A stretch of DNA of 36,363 nucleotides from Elusimicrobia bacterium HGW-Elusimicrobia-2 (GTDB lineage: Bacteria; CG03): assembly GCA_002841685.1 (NCBI GenBank), contig PHAM01000014.1, positions 1 through 36,363 of the forward strand, in the 5' to 3' direction. Shown in pieces: positions 8,263 to 16,921 of the stretch. Each line of letters begins with the position of its first letter. The first letter of the stretch is position 1. A program made the translations under genes and the position numbers. The notes beneath the pieces were generated by a model. It had not been told where the DNA came from. It did no database searches and saw only the letters and a list, made by a program, of their open reading frames with translations.

Positions 8263-9699
8263 TTGAAAAGCTTTCGTAAAAAATGGGACTGTCCCCATTA
8301 CGGGCGAAGTCGTAGATGGGGACTGTCCCCATTCATATTAGCGTTTTCTTTAATAGCCGGATGTGCCGGAAAGAATTTTTACGCGAAGATAAACGCCGAA
8401 TCCGCCGGAGGGCGCTATGAATCCGCCCTTAAGGACATAGAGACAAACCGTAAGGAATATTACCCTTCCAAGGACACCCTGCTCTATTTTCTGGACTCGG
8501 GCATGCTCTCGCACCTCGCCGGAAAATACAAGGAAAGCAACGAGGCATTTGAAAAAGCCAAAATGCTCTCAGAGCAGCTCTACACAAAAAGCCTCAGCGC
8601 CGAGGGCGCTTCTCTTCTGATAAACGATTCCCAGAAAGCTTATGACGGCGAAGACTATGAGATAGCCATGATCTATCTGATCAAAGCCCTTAATTACGCC
8701 GCCATGGGAGAGGAAAACAGCGCCATGGTTGAGATAAGGCAGCTCGATCATTTCTTCAAAACTATCAGCGTGAACGGCGGCTCGGCTGGGGATGAGGAGA
8801 TAAGGCCCGGCGCCTTATATTTTTCAGCCATCGTCAGGGAATCGGCCGGAGACAGCAATGGCGCCCTCATAGATTATAAAAACGCCATTTCGGCTTTTGA
8901 GAAAAAGGGAACAACGCCGCCCCGCGGCCTGATAAAAGGCTGTTACGCGGCCGCGGTCAATATGGGCTTCCGGGACGAAGCTGATCGTCTGAAAAAAAAT
9001 TACGACCTGAAGCAGAACGAGACCGAACGGGGATCCAGAGAGGAAATAATCATCGTCCATATCAACGGCCCCGCACCGGTGAAGACAGGCCGCACCATTG
9101 AGGTCTCTTTCGGCGACGGATGGGCATACGCCCAAAGCATACAAACAAGCGGCGACGACCAGAAAAAATTCGCGGCGGCAAACGCGGCGGCGAGAGGATT
9201 CGCCTCAAAAAAAACTTTCAGCGTGTCCTTCCCCGAATACACCCAGCCCCCTTACAGCTGCGCTTATTTAAATGTTGAAAGCGAAGGAAAAAAATTTGCT
9301 ACGGAAAAAATCTCGGATATAACTTCCGCCGCTGTCAAGAGCCTGAAAGACCGCATAAACCGCATACGCGCTAAATCTATCGCGCGAGCCTGGATAAAAC
9401 ACGTGCTCGCCAGAGAAGCCGAAAAATCCGCCGAAAAAAGCAGTGGGAAGACCATGGGCATGCTCGTCGGCGGCGGTCTGAGAGCTCTTTCCGCCGCGAC
9501 AGAACAGGCGGATATCAGATCCTGGCGGACATTAGGCGCGGAGATCGCCATTTGCCGTATCCCCGCCGAAGAGGGCACTTTTAATCTGCATCTGGCGATG
9601 AAAAACAGCGCCGGATCCGATCTAGGCGAAAAAATTCTGGGCGGGGTGCAGGTTCAAAAGAACAAAAAAACTTTCCTCTCCGTGCGCACTTTTATCTGA
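8263..9699 (+). CDS. COG3014-like TPR-containing lipoprotein (apparent TTG start)
   Basis: Lipobox 'LIAGC'; 'GMLSHLAGKYKESNEAFEKAKMLSEQL...YEIAMIYLIKALNYAAMGEENSAMVEIRQL'; follows lpoB-like gene. Confidence 0.65.
   Translation: MKSFRKKWDCPHYGRSRRWGLSPFILAFSLIAGCAGKNFYAKINAESAGGRYESALKDIETNRKEYYPSKDTLLYFLDSGMLSHLAGKYKESNEAFEKAKMLSEQLYTKSLSAEGASLLINDSQKAYDGEDYEIAMIYLIKALNYAAMGEENSAMVEIRQLDHFFKTISVNGGSAGDEEIRPGALYFSAIVRESAGDSNGALIDYKNAISAFEKKGTTPPRGLIKGCYAAAVNMGFRDEADRLKKNYDLKQNETERGSREEIIIVHINGPAPVKTGRTIEVSFGDGWAYAQSIQTSGDDQKKFAAANAAARGFASKKTFSVSFPEYTQPPYSCAYLNVESEGKKFATEKISDITSAAVKSLKDRINRIRAKSIARAWIKHVLAREAEKSAEKSSGKTMGMLVGGGLRALSAATEQADIRSWRTLGAEIAICRIPAEEGTFNLHLAMKNSAGSDLGEKILGGVQVQKNKKTFLSVRTFI
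8282..8332. repeat. Pair of GGGGACTGTCCCC-type palindromes
   Basis: ATGGGGAC-T-GTCCCCAT (8316-8332, perfect arms) and AATGGGACTGTCCCCATT (8282-8299, one-base defect). Confidence 0.8.
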
Positions 9700-9736
9700 A
9701 CACATCAAATAGAGTCAAATAGAGGAGACCTGACAA

Positions 9737-9880
9737 AGACAGCGAAAGGTATCCGTCAGGGACGCTCGCGTATGCGGCTCGTCCTCCAGAGGCGGACTTC
9801 GCAAGGCTCAGCTGCCAATTCGCTTCGGGCGTATGTTAAACCCTTGCTCATAGCGCCCTGCCAAACACCTTCCGCTGTCT
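9737..9880. repeat. Dispersed fold-back element, copy 1 (forward)
   Basis: AGACAGCGAAAGG ... CCTTCCGCTGTCT arms; shares 'GGTATCCGTCAGGGACGCTCGCGTATGCGGCT...CTGCCAATTCGCTTCGGGCGTATG' with copies at 12026 and 16922. Confidence 0.75.
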
Positions 9881-9908
9881 CTAAATGGCGGGACGAATTG
9901 AAATAAAT

Positions 9909-10661
9909 CTAAACTGAGAGCTGAAGCTCATCGGCGACGGCCATGAAAAAATCATCCAGATCGTCGCTGATATTCAAAGACAACCGTTCCGCTTTTATGT
10001 TCACGGGGCCTTTGTTCACAAGGACTATTTTACCGTACGCGGAATCGGGAATTGCCGCCGCGGGATAGACTTCCAGAGAAGAACCGATTATGATGAACAA
10101 ATCGCTTTCGCAGGCGAGTTTTACTGATTCTCCGAGGCGCTTTACACCTTCGCCGTAAAAAACGATATCCGGTTTTATCACCACGCCGCAGCCGCATCGC
10201 GGCACTTCCGCGCTCAATATTTTCGGTTCCATCTCGGAATAACTGTATTCTCGCGCGCAGGACATGCAGCGACTCGTCCAGAAACTGCCGTGGAGTTCGA
10301 CAACATTGACCGACCCCGCTTTCTGATGCAGAGCGTCTATGTTCTGCGTTATTATTCCCTTGAGTTTTCCAGTTTTCTCCAGCGCCGAGAAAAAATGATG
10401 GGTGAAAGTCGGCTTTATTTTTTTAAATTGCTGTGTGAAATCTCTTGCGAAATCGTAAAAATATCCGGGCTCTTTCAAAAACTCGTCTATATCAAATAAT
10501 TTCTGCGGATCGTATTTCCCCGAATTGTACAAACCTTTGGCGCCCCGGAAATCGGCCAGGCCCGCGTTCGTTGAACATCCCGCCCCGCTTAGCGCTGCGG
10601 CCGAGCGCGATGCTTCCAAAAGACGGGCAAAGTCGGTGGCGGATTCTTTTCTTATCGGCAC
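9909..10661 (-). CDS. NAD-dependent protein deacylase, SIR2 family
   Basis: 'AALSGAGCSTNAGLADFRGAKGLY', 'GIITQNIDALHQKAGS', 'ELHGSF', CxxC...CxC zinc site, 'IIGSSLEVYPAAAIP'. Confidence 0.92.
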   Translation of the reverse strand: MPIRKESATDFARLLEASRSAAALSGAGCSTNAGLADFRGAKGLYNSGKYDPQKLFDIDEFLKEPGYFYDFARDFTQQFKKIKPTFTHHFFSALEKTGKLKGIITQNIDALHQKAGSVNVVELHGSFWTSRCMSCAREYSYSEMEPKILSAEVPRCGCGVVIKPDIVFYGEGVKRLGESVKLACESDLFIIIGSSLEVYPAAAIPDSAYGKIVLVNKGPVNIKAERLSLNISDDLDDFFMAVADELQLSV

Positions 10662-10665
10662 AGAT

Positions 10666-11424
10666 CTATTTAGCGGCCTGGCGGATTTTGTTCACGGATT
10701 CCCTGTTCATATCCGAGACAAGTTTCTGTATTTTTTTGATATCCATGTCCTCGGGTAAGTCCAAACCCGGCAACATCGAGGACATCTCTTTCAACAGTTT
10801 TTCTATCTCTCCGGGATCAACGCCTTGCAGGACTTTTTCCATCTGTGACAGATCTATATCGTTAATATCCCGCCCGCCGGGGATACTCCCCGGAACTTCA
10901 GGCAGGGATTGCTGCGCTATTTTTGCCAAAGCGATCATCTTTGTCAGCTCCGCGACCTTCTCTGTTTTCATGAAAATATTTTTTTTGGAAGCGGCCTTAT
11001 ACATCCGCGATTTACTGAATATATCAGGCGTGGCGGATCCCGTCAGAGAGATGAACACGTCCACGGACCACATAAGGGCAAGGGACAGGATCGCGGCTTT
11101 CAGAAAACCTATGACGGCGCCGCCGGACCTGTTGGCAAAACGCAGCGCGGCCTTTTTCAAAAAACGGGATTCTACAAGTTTTCCGATGAGGACTATAACG
11201 AAATAGAGAATGAACCACAGCACAACACGCCCGGCGGACTGGATCAGCACATAACTGCCAAGATCGTGTTTAAAGGCCGGCAGGAGCAAGGCGGTCAGGG
11301 GCGCGGAAAAGAAAAAAGCCGCCGCGAAGGCCAGCAGACTGAATATTTCACGAAGAGCCCCTTTGAGAAAGCCCCACGCGAAAAACATCAGCGCTAAGAT
11401 AATGATCAGAGTGTCAGCGTTCAT
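10666..11424 (-). CDS. CvpA family membrane protein (start trimmed to MNADT...)
   Basis: 'DTLIIILALMFFAWGFLKGALREIFSLLAFAAAFFFS...' and further TM segments typical of CvpA. Confidence 0.8.
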   Translation of the reverse strand: MNADTLIIILALMFFAWGFLKGALREIFSLLAFAAAFFFSAPLTALLLPAFKHDLGSYVLIQSAGRVVLWFILYFVIVLIGKLVESRFLKKAALRFANRSGGAVIGFLKAAILSLALMWSVDVFISLTGSATPDIFSKSRMYKAASKKNIFMKTEKVAELTKMIALAKIAQQSLPEVPGSIPGGRDINDIDLSQMEKVLQGVDPGEIEKLLKEMSSMLPGLDLPEDMDIKKIQKLVSDMNRESVNKIRQAAK

Positions 11425-11464
11425 CGTTTTAGTATACAAAACGGATGCTCCCGCGGACAATAGC

Positions 11465-11489
11465 GCCATAGAGGAAACAGCTCTATGGC
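11465..11489. promoter_or_regulatory. Perfect 9-bp stem hairpin in the cvpA/GAF divergent intergenic region
   Basis: GCCATAGAG-gaaacag-CTCTATGGC. Confidence 0.55.
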
Positions 11490-11559
11490 AAATTTAGACA
11501 ATTTAATGTAGAATAAAAAGGTGGTTGTATTGGCGAAACCTGTTTATAAGGAGGGATTC

Positions 11560-12024
11560 ATGAATCACACTGAAGTCATCACGGTAAAAAATCTCGAGGA
11601 AAAAACCGAATACCTTTTAAAATTCTGCCTCTCCTCGATATGCGCCATTCTCTCATCCGACGGAGGCTCCATTATGCTCGTGGATGATGACGGAAAAAAT
11701 CTCACCGTAGCGGCGGCCGCCGGAAGCAACAAGCACGACGCCATCGGAAAAAAAGTTGTCGTCGGAGAAAGAGTCAGCGGGAAAGCCGCGAAAACAATGG
11801 CCTCCGTCCTTATCAAAGGCGAGGTGGACGTGAATTCCGACAAACATTTCCGCGGAATGAAAAAATATGAAAATATCAGTTCCGGCATGAGCGTGCCCTT
11901 TATAAAAAACGGCAAAGCTCGCGGAGTGATAAACATCAAAAGAACAGAAAAAACTGAGTCCCTGACTCAGGAAAATGTTGAAACAGTGGAGATCATAGCA
12001 AAAGAACTCGCTCTCGTTTTATAA
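11560..12024 (+). CDS. Small GAF domain protein
   Basis: ATG at 11560 preceded by AAGGAGGG; 'YLLKFCLSSICAILSSDGGSIMLVDDDGKNLTVAAAAG...GERVSGKAAKTM...SVPFIKNGKARGVINIKR'. Confidence 0.85.
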   Translation: MNHTEVITVKNLEEKTEYLLKFCLSSICAILSSDGGSIMLVDDDGKNLTVAAAAGSNKHDAIGKKVVVGERVSGKAAKTMASVLIKGEVDVNSDKHFRGMKKYENISSGMSVPFIKNGKARGVINIKRTEKTESLTQENVETVEIIAKELALVL

Positions 12025-12025
12025 G

Positions 12026-12145
12026 AATTGGCTCAGCGGTATCCGTAGACGGACGCTCACGTATGAGGTTCGCTACCTATTCGTTTCGGGAACGATGCAA
12101 AACCCCTCACTCATATGGCCCGCTCCGAATACCGCTGAGCCAATT
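12026..12145. repeat. Dispersed fold-back element, copy 2 (forward)
   Basis: Perfect 17-bp terminal inverted repeat AATTGGCTCAGCGGTAT ... ATACCGCTGAGCCAATT; interior matches copies 1 and 3. Confidence 0.85.
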
Positions 12146-12156
12146 ATTTGGTCAAT

Positions 12157-12190
12157 GGCCGTCTGAGGATACTTCTGAGGCGATTGTGAG
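12157..12190. repeat. Remnant of the fold-back element (solo end, reverse orientation)
   Basis: GGCCGTCTGAGGATACTTCTGAGGCG resembles GGCCGTCTACGGATATCTCTGAGGCG at the end of copy 3; flanked by AATGGCCG at 12154-12161 and 12193-12200. Confidence 0.5.
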
Positions 12191-12541
12191 TTAATGGCCG
12201 CCGAGGACGGTGTAGCCGCGCCTTCTCAGATCTTCGGCGAGATCAACCTCCATTTTTACGGCCTGCTTATATGTCATGGGATTGAGATGCTCATAGAGCG
12301 ACGGCATCAGCGCTATACCGTATTTGTGCACCCATGAGCTCGATTTATAACCGCTCATGTGATTCTTGAAACGCTCGGAAACTTTCAGCCCCGTCATACC
12401 CACATAAATGCAGGGTTTATCAAGATCCCTGCTTCTGTTCAGATCAAACACTTTCTCAAACTGCTTGATCCTGTTATCCAGCCTGATCACATAAACGCTG
12501 TAATGTTTCCCGGCCTTAAAGAGCTTTTTTAAAAATCTCAT
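12191..12541 (-). CDS. GIY-YIG nuclease-like protein
   Basis: 'YSVYVIRLD...CIYVGMTGLKVSERFKNHMSGY...AVKMEVDLAEDLRRRGYTVLGGH'. Confidence 0.65.
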   Translation of the reverse strand: MRFLKKLFKAGKHYSVYVIRLDNRIKQFEKVFDLNRSRDLDKPCIYVGMTGLKVSERFKNHMSGYKSSSWVHKYGIALMPSLYEHLNPMTYKQAVKMEVDLAEDLRRRGYTVLGGH

Positions 12542-12544
12542 GCT

Positions 12545-13165
12545 TCAGCGCGCGTAGCGGCTCTTGTACACCTTGAGATCCTGAATTCCCTCGAGGCCGT
12601 ATTCTTTAATTTCTTCGGGCGTGGCGCCGCCCTTGCGGTTCGCCGCGGCGACAAATATGGCGAGGATCTCCTCCAAACCCTCCTCATTGAAAGCGTAAAG
12701 CTCGCTCTCGTCTTTCAGCGTCGTGTAGCGTATGGAATAGTCCAGAAAATCCATAAGGCCGAATATCTGCGATATGATTTTTAGTTTCGCCCTTGAAATC
12801 CTTTTCTTTTTGCGGACAGCCTTATAATACTTTTCCATTTCAGGCCGAGCGTTAAAAACCTTTTGTTCAGCTTTTTGCGCGAGCAGCCGTTTTTTTCTCA
12901 GGGTCGCGGAGCGCTTTTTTTCCTGCCTCAGCGTGTATTCGGCGACGCTGATCGGCACGCCGCACTTGATCGTTTCTATTATGTGCTGCTTGTCAGATTC
13001 GCTGTAGCCGCTCATTGCCTTAACTTTCAAAATCCTTTTCCGCAGTTCCTGATCCCTGATATACAGATAGCCCGAAGCCAGCGCCGCGATGATAAAAAGC
13101 AGTATAAAAAAGCCGCGGGTGTTTCCCCGTCTGACGGCGACTTTGAATTTTCTTTTAATCCTCAT
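12545..13165 (-). CDS. Hypothetical protein with N-terminal transmembrane helix
   Basis: 206 aa; 'RGFFILLFIIAALASGYLYI' TM segment; basic, helical remainder; family not recognised. Confidence 0.7.
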   Translation of the reverse strand: MRIKRKFKVAVRRGNTRGFFILLFIIAALASGYLYIRDQELRKRILKVKAMSGYSESDKQHIIETIKCGVPISVAEYTLRQEKKRSATLRKKRLLAQKAEQKVFNARPEMEKYYKAVRKKKRISRAKLKIISQIFGLMDFLDYSIRYTTLKDESELYAFNEEGLEEILAIFVAAANRKGGATPEEIKEYGLEGIQDLKVYKSRYAR

Positions 13166-13265
13166 TATTGTTTACACTCCGCCCGGCACTCTTTATTATA
13201 ACCGAGTTACAGGAAAACGCAACCATCTGCCAAGAAATCGTTGCAAAACAGAGTTAAAAGAATTA

Positions 13266-13339
13266 CGCGCCTGCAGGGATTCGAACCCCGGGTCCTCTGC
13301 TTAGAAGGCAGATGCTCTATCCGACTGAGCTACAGGCGC
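13266..13339 (-). tRNA. tRNA-Arg (anticodon TCT)
   Basis: Reverse complement GCGCCTGTAGCTCAGTCGGATAGAGCATCTGCCTTCTAAGCAGAGGACCCGGGGTTCGAATCCCTGCAGGCGC+G; 7-bp acceptor stem, anticodon loop CTTCTAA, T loop TTCGAAT; no encoded CCA. Confidence 0.97.
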
Positions 13340-13353
13340 AATAAAGTGCAATA

Positions 13354-13860
13354 TTATTTATTTTTGACGAACAATGCAATAAGCCGCTTACCAAAAAGCT
13401 GCGGCGGGCTTTCCGATTTGGCGACATCGGCAAGAATTTCCTTTATCTTTTCCATCTGTTTGTAACCTTCTGTTTTGAAAGCGTTTTCCCTGCCCCTGAA
13501 AAAAATAGTGACCTTCACTTTATCTCCCATCGACAGGAATTTTTTAGCTTTGCCGACTTTCACCTCTATATCGTGATCGTCGGTGTGCGGCCGGAAACGG
13601 ATTTCCTTGAGAGTGGAAACATGTTTAGGGCCTTTGTTTTTTTTCGCCTTCATATACCTGTATTTAGAATAGTCAACGATTCTGCACACAGGCACTTCCC
13701 TTTCGGACACCTGCATCAGATCAAGCCCTTTCACCCTCGACATATTCAGAGCCTTGAATGTCTCGATCAAACCCACATTGTTCCCTTTTTCATCAATGAG
13801 CTGCACTTTTGCCGCGTTGATCCGCTCGTTGATAGGCGGACCTTTTGTAAATTTTGTCAC
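13354..13860 (-). CDS. infC: Translation initiation factor IF-3
   Basis: 'INERINAAKVQLIDEKGNNVG', 'KEIRFRPHTDDHDIEVKVGKAKKFLSMGDKVKVTIFFRGRE'. Confidence 0.95.
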   Translation of the reverse strand: MTKFTKGPPINERINAAKVQLIDEKGNNVGLIETFKALNMSRVKGLDLMQVSEREVPVCRIVDYSKYRYMKAKKNKGPKHVSTLKEIRFRPHTDDHDIEVKVGKAKKFLSMGDKVKVTIFFRGRENAFKTEGYKQMEKIKEILADVAKSESPPQLFGKRLIALFVKNK

Positions 13861-14561
13861 CTTGTTTTTTCCTCCCGAATTCCATCTTCCAGCATCTTCG
13901 CCGCCATCTCAAAATCTTTTCTATCCGTTAATTTCATATTACAGCTCTCCACGCTGACGATCGCGACAGGCAGGCCCAGTTTTTCCATCACAGCCGCCTC
14001 GTCGGTAAACAGCCGCTTCCCTGAGAGAAGCTTTCTTATTTTATCCAACGCTCCTGTCCTGAAAGCCTGAGGTGTCTGGGCGGCAAAGAGCTTTGTCCTG
14101 TCAAGAGTTTTTTTTACAAAAGCCCCGTCCGTCTCCTTAACCGTGTCATTTATCTTTTCCGCCGCCAGAGCCGCGCCGTGCCTCGATGCGGCCCTCAAGA
14201 CCAATTTGATGAGCTTCTCTTTTATAAAGGGCCTCGCGGCGTCGTGAACGAGCACCGTCCGCGTGTCTTTTCCCATGAACCCAAGAGCGTTAAAGAGCGA
14301 ATCCTGGCGCCTGGCGCCGCCGGCGATAATTTTCAATTTCGGGTTTTCAATCCCGATCTTCCTCACCCATGAGGCTGGAACGGCCAGAAGCACCATGTCT
14401 ATCTCAGCGCTTGCCAGAAGCGCGTCAAGGCTGTGCCTGTAAAGCTCTTTTCCGGCGATCTTCACAAATTGCTTGGGAGAGGCAAAACCCGCACGTGAGC
14501 CGGAGCCCCCTGCCAGGAGCACCGCGCAGGATGGCCTGTGATCACTCCCTGTCATTATCAA
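13857..14561 (-). CDS. ispD: 2-C-methyl-D-erythritol 4-phosphate cytidylyltransferase
   Basis: 'AVLLAGGSGSRAGFASPKQFVKIAGKELYRHSL', 'VLVHDAARPFI', 'AAEKINDTVKE', 'AAQTPQAFR'. Confidence 0.93.
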   Translation of the reverse strand: MIMTGSDHRPSCAVLLAGGSGSRAGFASPKQFVKIAGKELYRHSLDALLASAEIDMVLLAVPASWVRKIGIENPKLKIIAGGARRQDSLFNALGFMGKDTRTVLVHDAARPFIKEKLIKLVLRAASRHGAALAAEKINDTVKETDGAFVKKTLDRTKLFAAQTPQAFRTGALDKIRKLLSGKRLFTDEAAVMEKLGLPVAIVSVESCNMKLTDRKDFEMAAKMLEDGIREEKTR

Positions 14562-15531
14562 GCTTTGCGAATATCATTCTTCCGGCGTCCGTCTGCAGAA
14601 AACTCACAACGATAATTTTTTTCTTCTGACCTATGAAACGCCTCGCGTTATCAACGACTATCATAGTACCGTCGTCGAGATAGCCCACCGCCTGGCGCGA
14701 TTCTTTCCCCTCTTTGAGAAGGAATATATCCAGGGCCTCTCCGGGAAGAACAACCGGTTTGAGCGATTTGGCCAGCAGATTCACATTCAAAACGCCTATT
14801 CCCCGGATCTCGGCCACCTTCGCGAGATTGGTGTCGGATGTCATGAGTTTTGACTTCAGGTCGGCGGTGCATTTGAGCAATTTCTCGTCGGCGGAAGCCA
14901 GCTCCTTATAATCTTTCTCATATATCTTCACCCTCACGCCGGAGTCTTCCTTTTCCAGGAAAGTGATGGTCTGGAGCCCGCGTTTTCCGCGCGTCCTTTT
15001 GGAATCTTCCGAGGAATCGGCGAGGGTCTGAAGCTCGTTGATGACGAAACGCGGTATCACCGCCATACGGCTCAGGAATCCGGCTTTGGCTATGTCGGCT
15101 ATTCTGCCGTCGATAAGGATGCAGGAATCAACTATTATGCTCTCGGGTATCATCCTCTTGGATGTGAAAGAAATGCTCTTATCCAGAAGATACATCTCTC
15201 CTTTTTTCTTCACGGCGATGAGCATCCCGGTGTAAGCGGCCGTTAATTTGATAAGGAGCGAATACTGCTCCCAGACGACTATCACCTTGTCGCTGAAAGT
15301 CACGAGCACAATATAATCTACGGCTTTCACCGCGATAAGACCCAGGACTATACCCATTCCGGCGGCGATGATATCGTCGAGGGGCGCCTTTTCCAGCACC
15401 CATTCAATGAAAATAACCAGCACGGCGGCCCCTGTGCCGATAAGAATACCCTTATGACCGGCCGAAATACTGAAATAACCGATGATGGGACCCAGAATAA
15501 TAATAAAGGTCCTCGAAAACCACATAAACAT
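14542..15531 (-). CDS. PIN/TRAM domain membrane protein (YacL-like)
   Basis: N-terminal TM segments; PIN core 'ESIIVDSCILIDGRIADIAKAGFL...PRFVINELQTLADSSED...KRGLQTI'; next to radA and ispD. Confidence 0.9.
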   Translation of the reverse strand: MFMWFSRTFIIILGPIIGYFSISAGHKGILIGTGAAVLVIFIEWVLEKAPLDDIIAAGMGIVLGLIAVKAVDYIVLVTFSDKVIVVWEQYSLLIKLTAAYTGMLIAVKKKGEMYLLDKSISFTSKRMIPESIIVDSCILIDGRIADIAKAGFLSRMAVIPRFVINELQTLADSSEDSKRTRGKRGLQTITFLEKEDSGVRVKIYEKDYKELASADEKLLKCTADLKSKLMTSDTNLAKVAEIRGIGVLNVNLLAKSLKPVVLPGEALDIFLLKEGKESRQAVGYLDDGTMIVVDNARRFIGQKKKIIVVSFLQTDAGRMIFAKLDNDRE

Positions 15532-15599
15532 AATAAACCTCCAATTGCCCTGCCGCGCTCGCGGAAGGAAATACCGTTACAAACGGGACACAGGCCATA

Positions 15600-16910
15600 T
15601 CAGTTTTTAGCCAGGAGTTCTCCGAGCTGCCTGATATGGCCGACTTCAATCACTTTTATTTTTTTTCCGCGGTAAACCGCGCCGCCTGACGGAACAGCCA
15701 TGGCCTTAAAACCCAGATTTTCCGCTTTTTTTATTCTTTCCTCCAGCCTTGAAACGCCGCGCACCTCGCCGCCGAGGCCTATCTCTCCGGTGAAAACGAG
15801 GTCTTTCGGCATGAGTTTTTTCCTGTACGATGATACGATAGCCGCGGCGGCGGCCAGATCGCTTCCGGGTTCGCTTATGCGGATGCCTCCGGCGACATTC
15901 AGAAAAACATCGCAGGTTGAAAGTTTCAAACCCAGATATCTCTCAAGTATGGCTATTATCAAATAAGCCCTGTTGAGTTCCAGCCCCGTCACCTGACGGC
16001 GGGGATACTGAAAAGAAGATATATTGATGAGCGCCTGTATCTCGGCGATAAACGGCGAACTGCCCTGATAAGAGCACACCGCCGCCGAACCCGGAGCGTT
16101 GCAGCGGCCCGACAGGAAAAAAGCCGACGGATCCTCAACGGTTTCAAGGCCCCTGCCCGTCATGTGAAAAACGGCCAGTTCATTGGTGTTGCCGAAACGG
16201 TTTTTCGTTGAATACAGGAGCCTGTATCCGTGCACGGGGCTTTCCTCAAGATAAAACACCCCGTCCACCATATGCTCTATTATTTTCGGCCCCTGCAAAA
16301 TACCTTCTTTTGTTATGTGCCCTGAAAGAATGAAAGCGGTGTCGGTTGTTTTGGCGTATTCCACTATCAGCGATGTCACCTCTTTGATCGCCGAGGGCGA
16401 GGCGGCCGCCGACGTGGAATTTTTAAATGCCTGCACGGAATCAAGTATGACAATATCCGGTTTGAGACGCGAGGTCTCATGCATTGCTTCGCCTATGTCC
16501 CTTGTGGCGAGAAGTTTCACATCACCGCCTTTCGCGATCCTTTCAGATCTGATCTTTATCTGCGCGAGCGATTCCTCTCCCGTTATGTAAAGCACTTTCT
16601 TGACCGCGGCCGCCGTCTGAAGCAGCAGCGTGGATTTTCCTATGCCCGGAGCTCCCGCCAGAAGAAGCACGGAGCTTTTGACGATTCCCCCGCCGAGCAC
16701 GCGGTCTATTTCTTTTATTCCGGAGCTTATTCTTTCTTCTTTCGACGAGGCCACTTCGGAGATTTTCATTGAAGGCCTGTAATCAGATCTTTTTCCGGCC
16801 CCTTTAACCGCGTCATCCGCTATTTCCGAGAATGTGTCCCATTCTCCGCAATAAGGGCATTTGCCCTGACGGCCGGGCGATTGAAAACCGCATTCTTTAC
16901 AGACAAACAT
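15600..16910 (-). CDS. radA: DNA repair protein RadA (start corrected to MFVCKECGFQ)
   Basis: Zinc motif 'CKECGFQSPGRQGKCPYCGEW', Walker A 'GAPGIGKST', 'KNRFGNTNE', Lon-like C-terminal domain. ORF-track start at 16955 lies in repeat copy 3. Confidence 0.95.
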   Translation of the reverse strand: MFVCKECGFQSPGRQGKCPYCGEWDTFSEIADDAVKGAGKRSDYRPSMKISEVASSKEERISSGIKEIDRVLGGGIVKSSVLLLAGAPGIGKSTLLLQTAAAVKKVLYITGEESLAQIKIRSERIAKGGDVKLLATRDIGEAMHETSRLKPDIVILDSVQAFKNSTSAAASPSAIKEVTSLIVEYAKTTDTAFILSGHITKEGILQGPKIIEHMVDGVFYLEESPVHGYRLLYSTKNRFGNTNELAVFHMTGRGLETVEDPSAFFLSGRCNAPGSAAVCSYQGSSPFIAEIQALINISSFQYPRRQVTGLELNRAYLIIAILERYLGLKLSTCDVFLNVAGGIRISEPGSDLAAAAAIVSSYRKKLMPKDLVFTGEIGLGGEVRGVSRLEERIKKAENLGFKAMAVPSGGAVYRGKKIKVIEVGHIRQLGELLAKN

Positions 16911-16921
16911 ATAAGTACGCC

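Noticed and set aside
9700-9736. Short direct repeat TCAAATAGAG x2 next to copy 1
   Set aside because: Two 10-bp units only; could be chance, no clear role as a target duplication because it lies on one side only.
9909-10661. Sirtuin as part of an antiphage system
   Set aside because: Has the normal stand-alone SIR2 deacylase motifs and zinc site, and its neighbours (CvpA, COG3014) are not defence genes.
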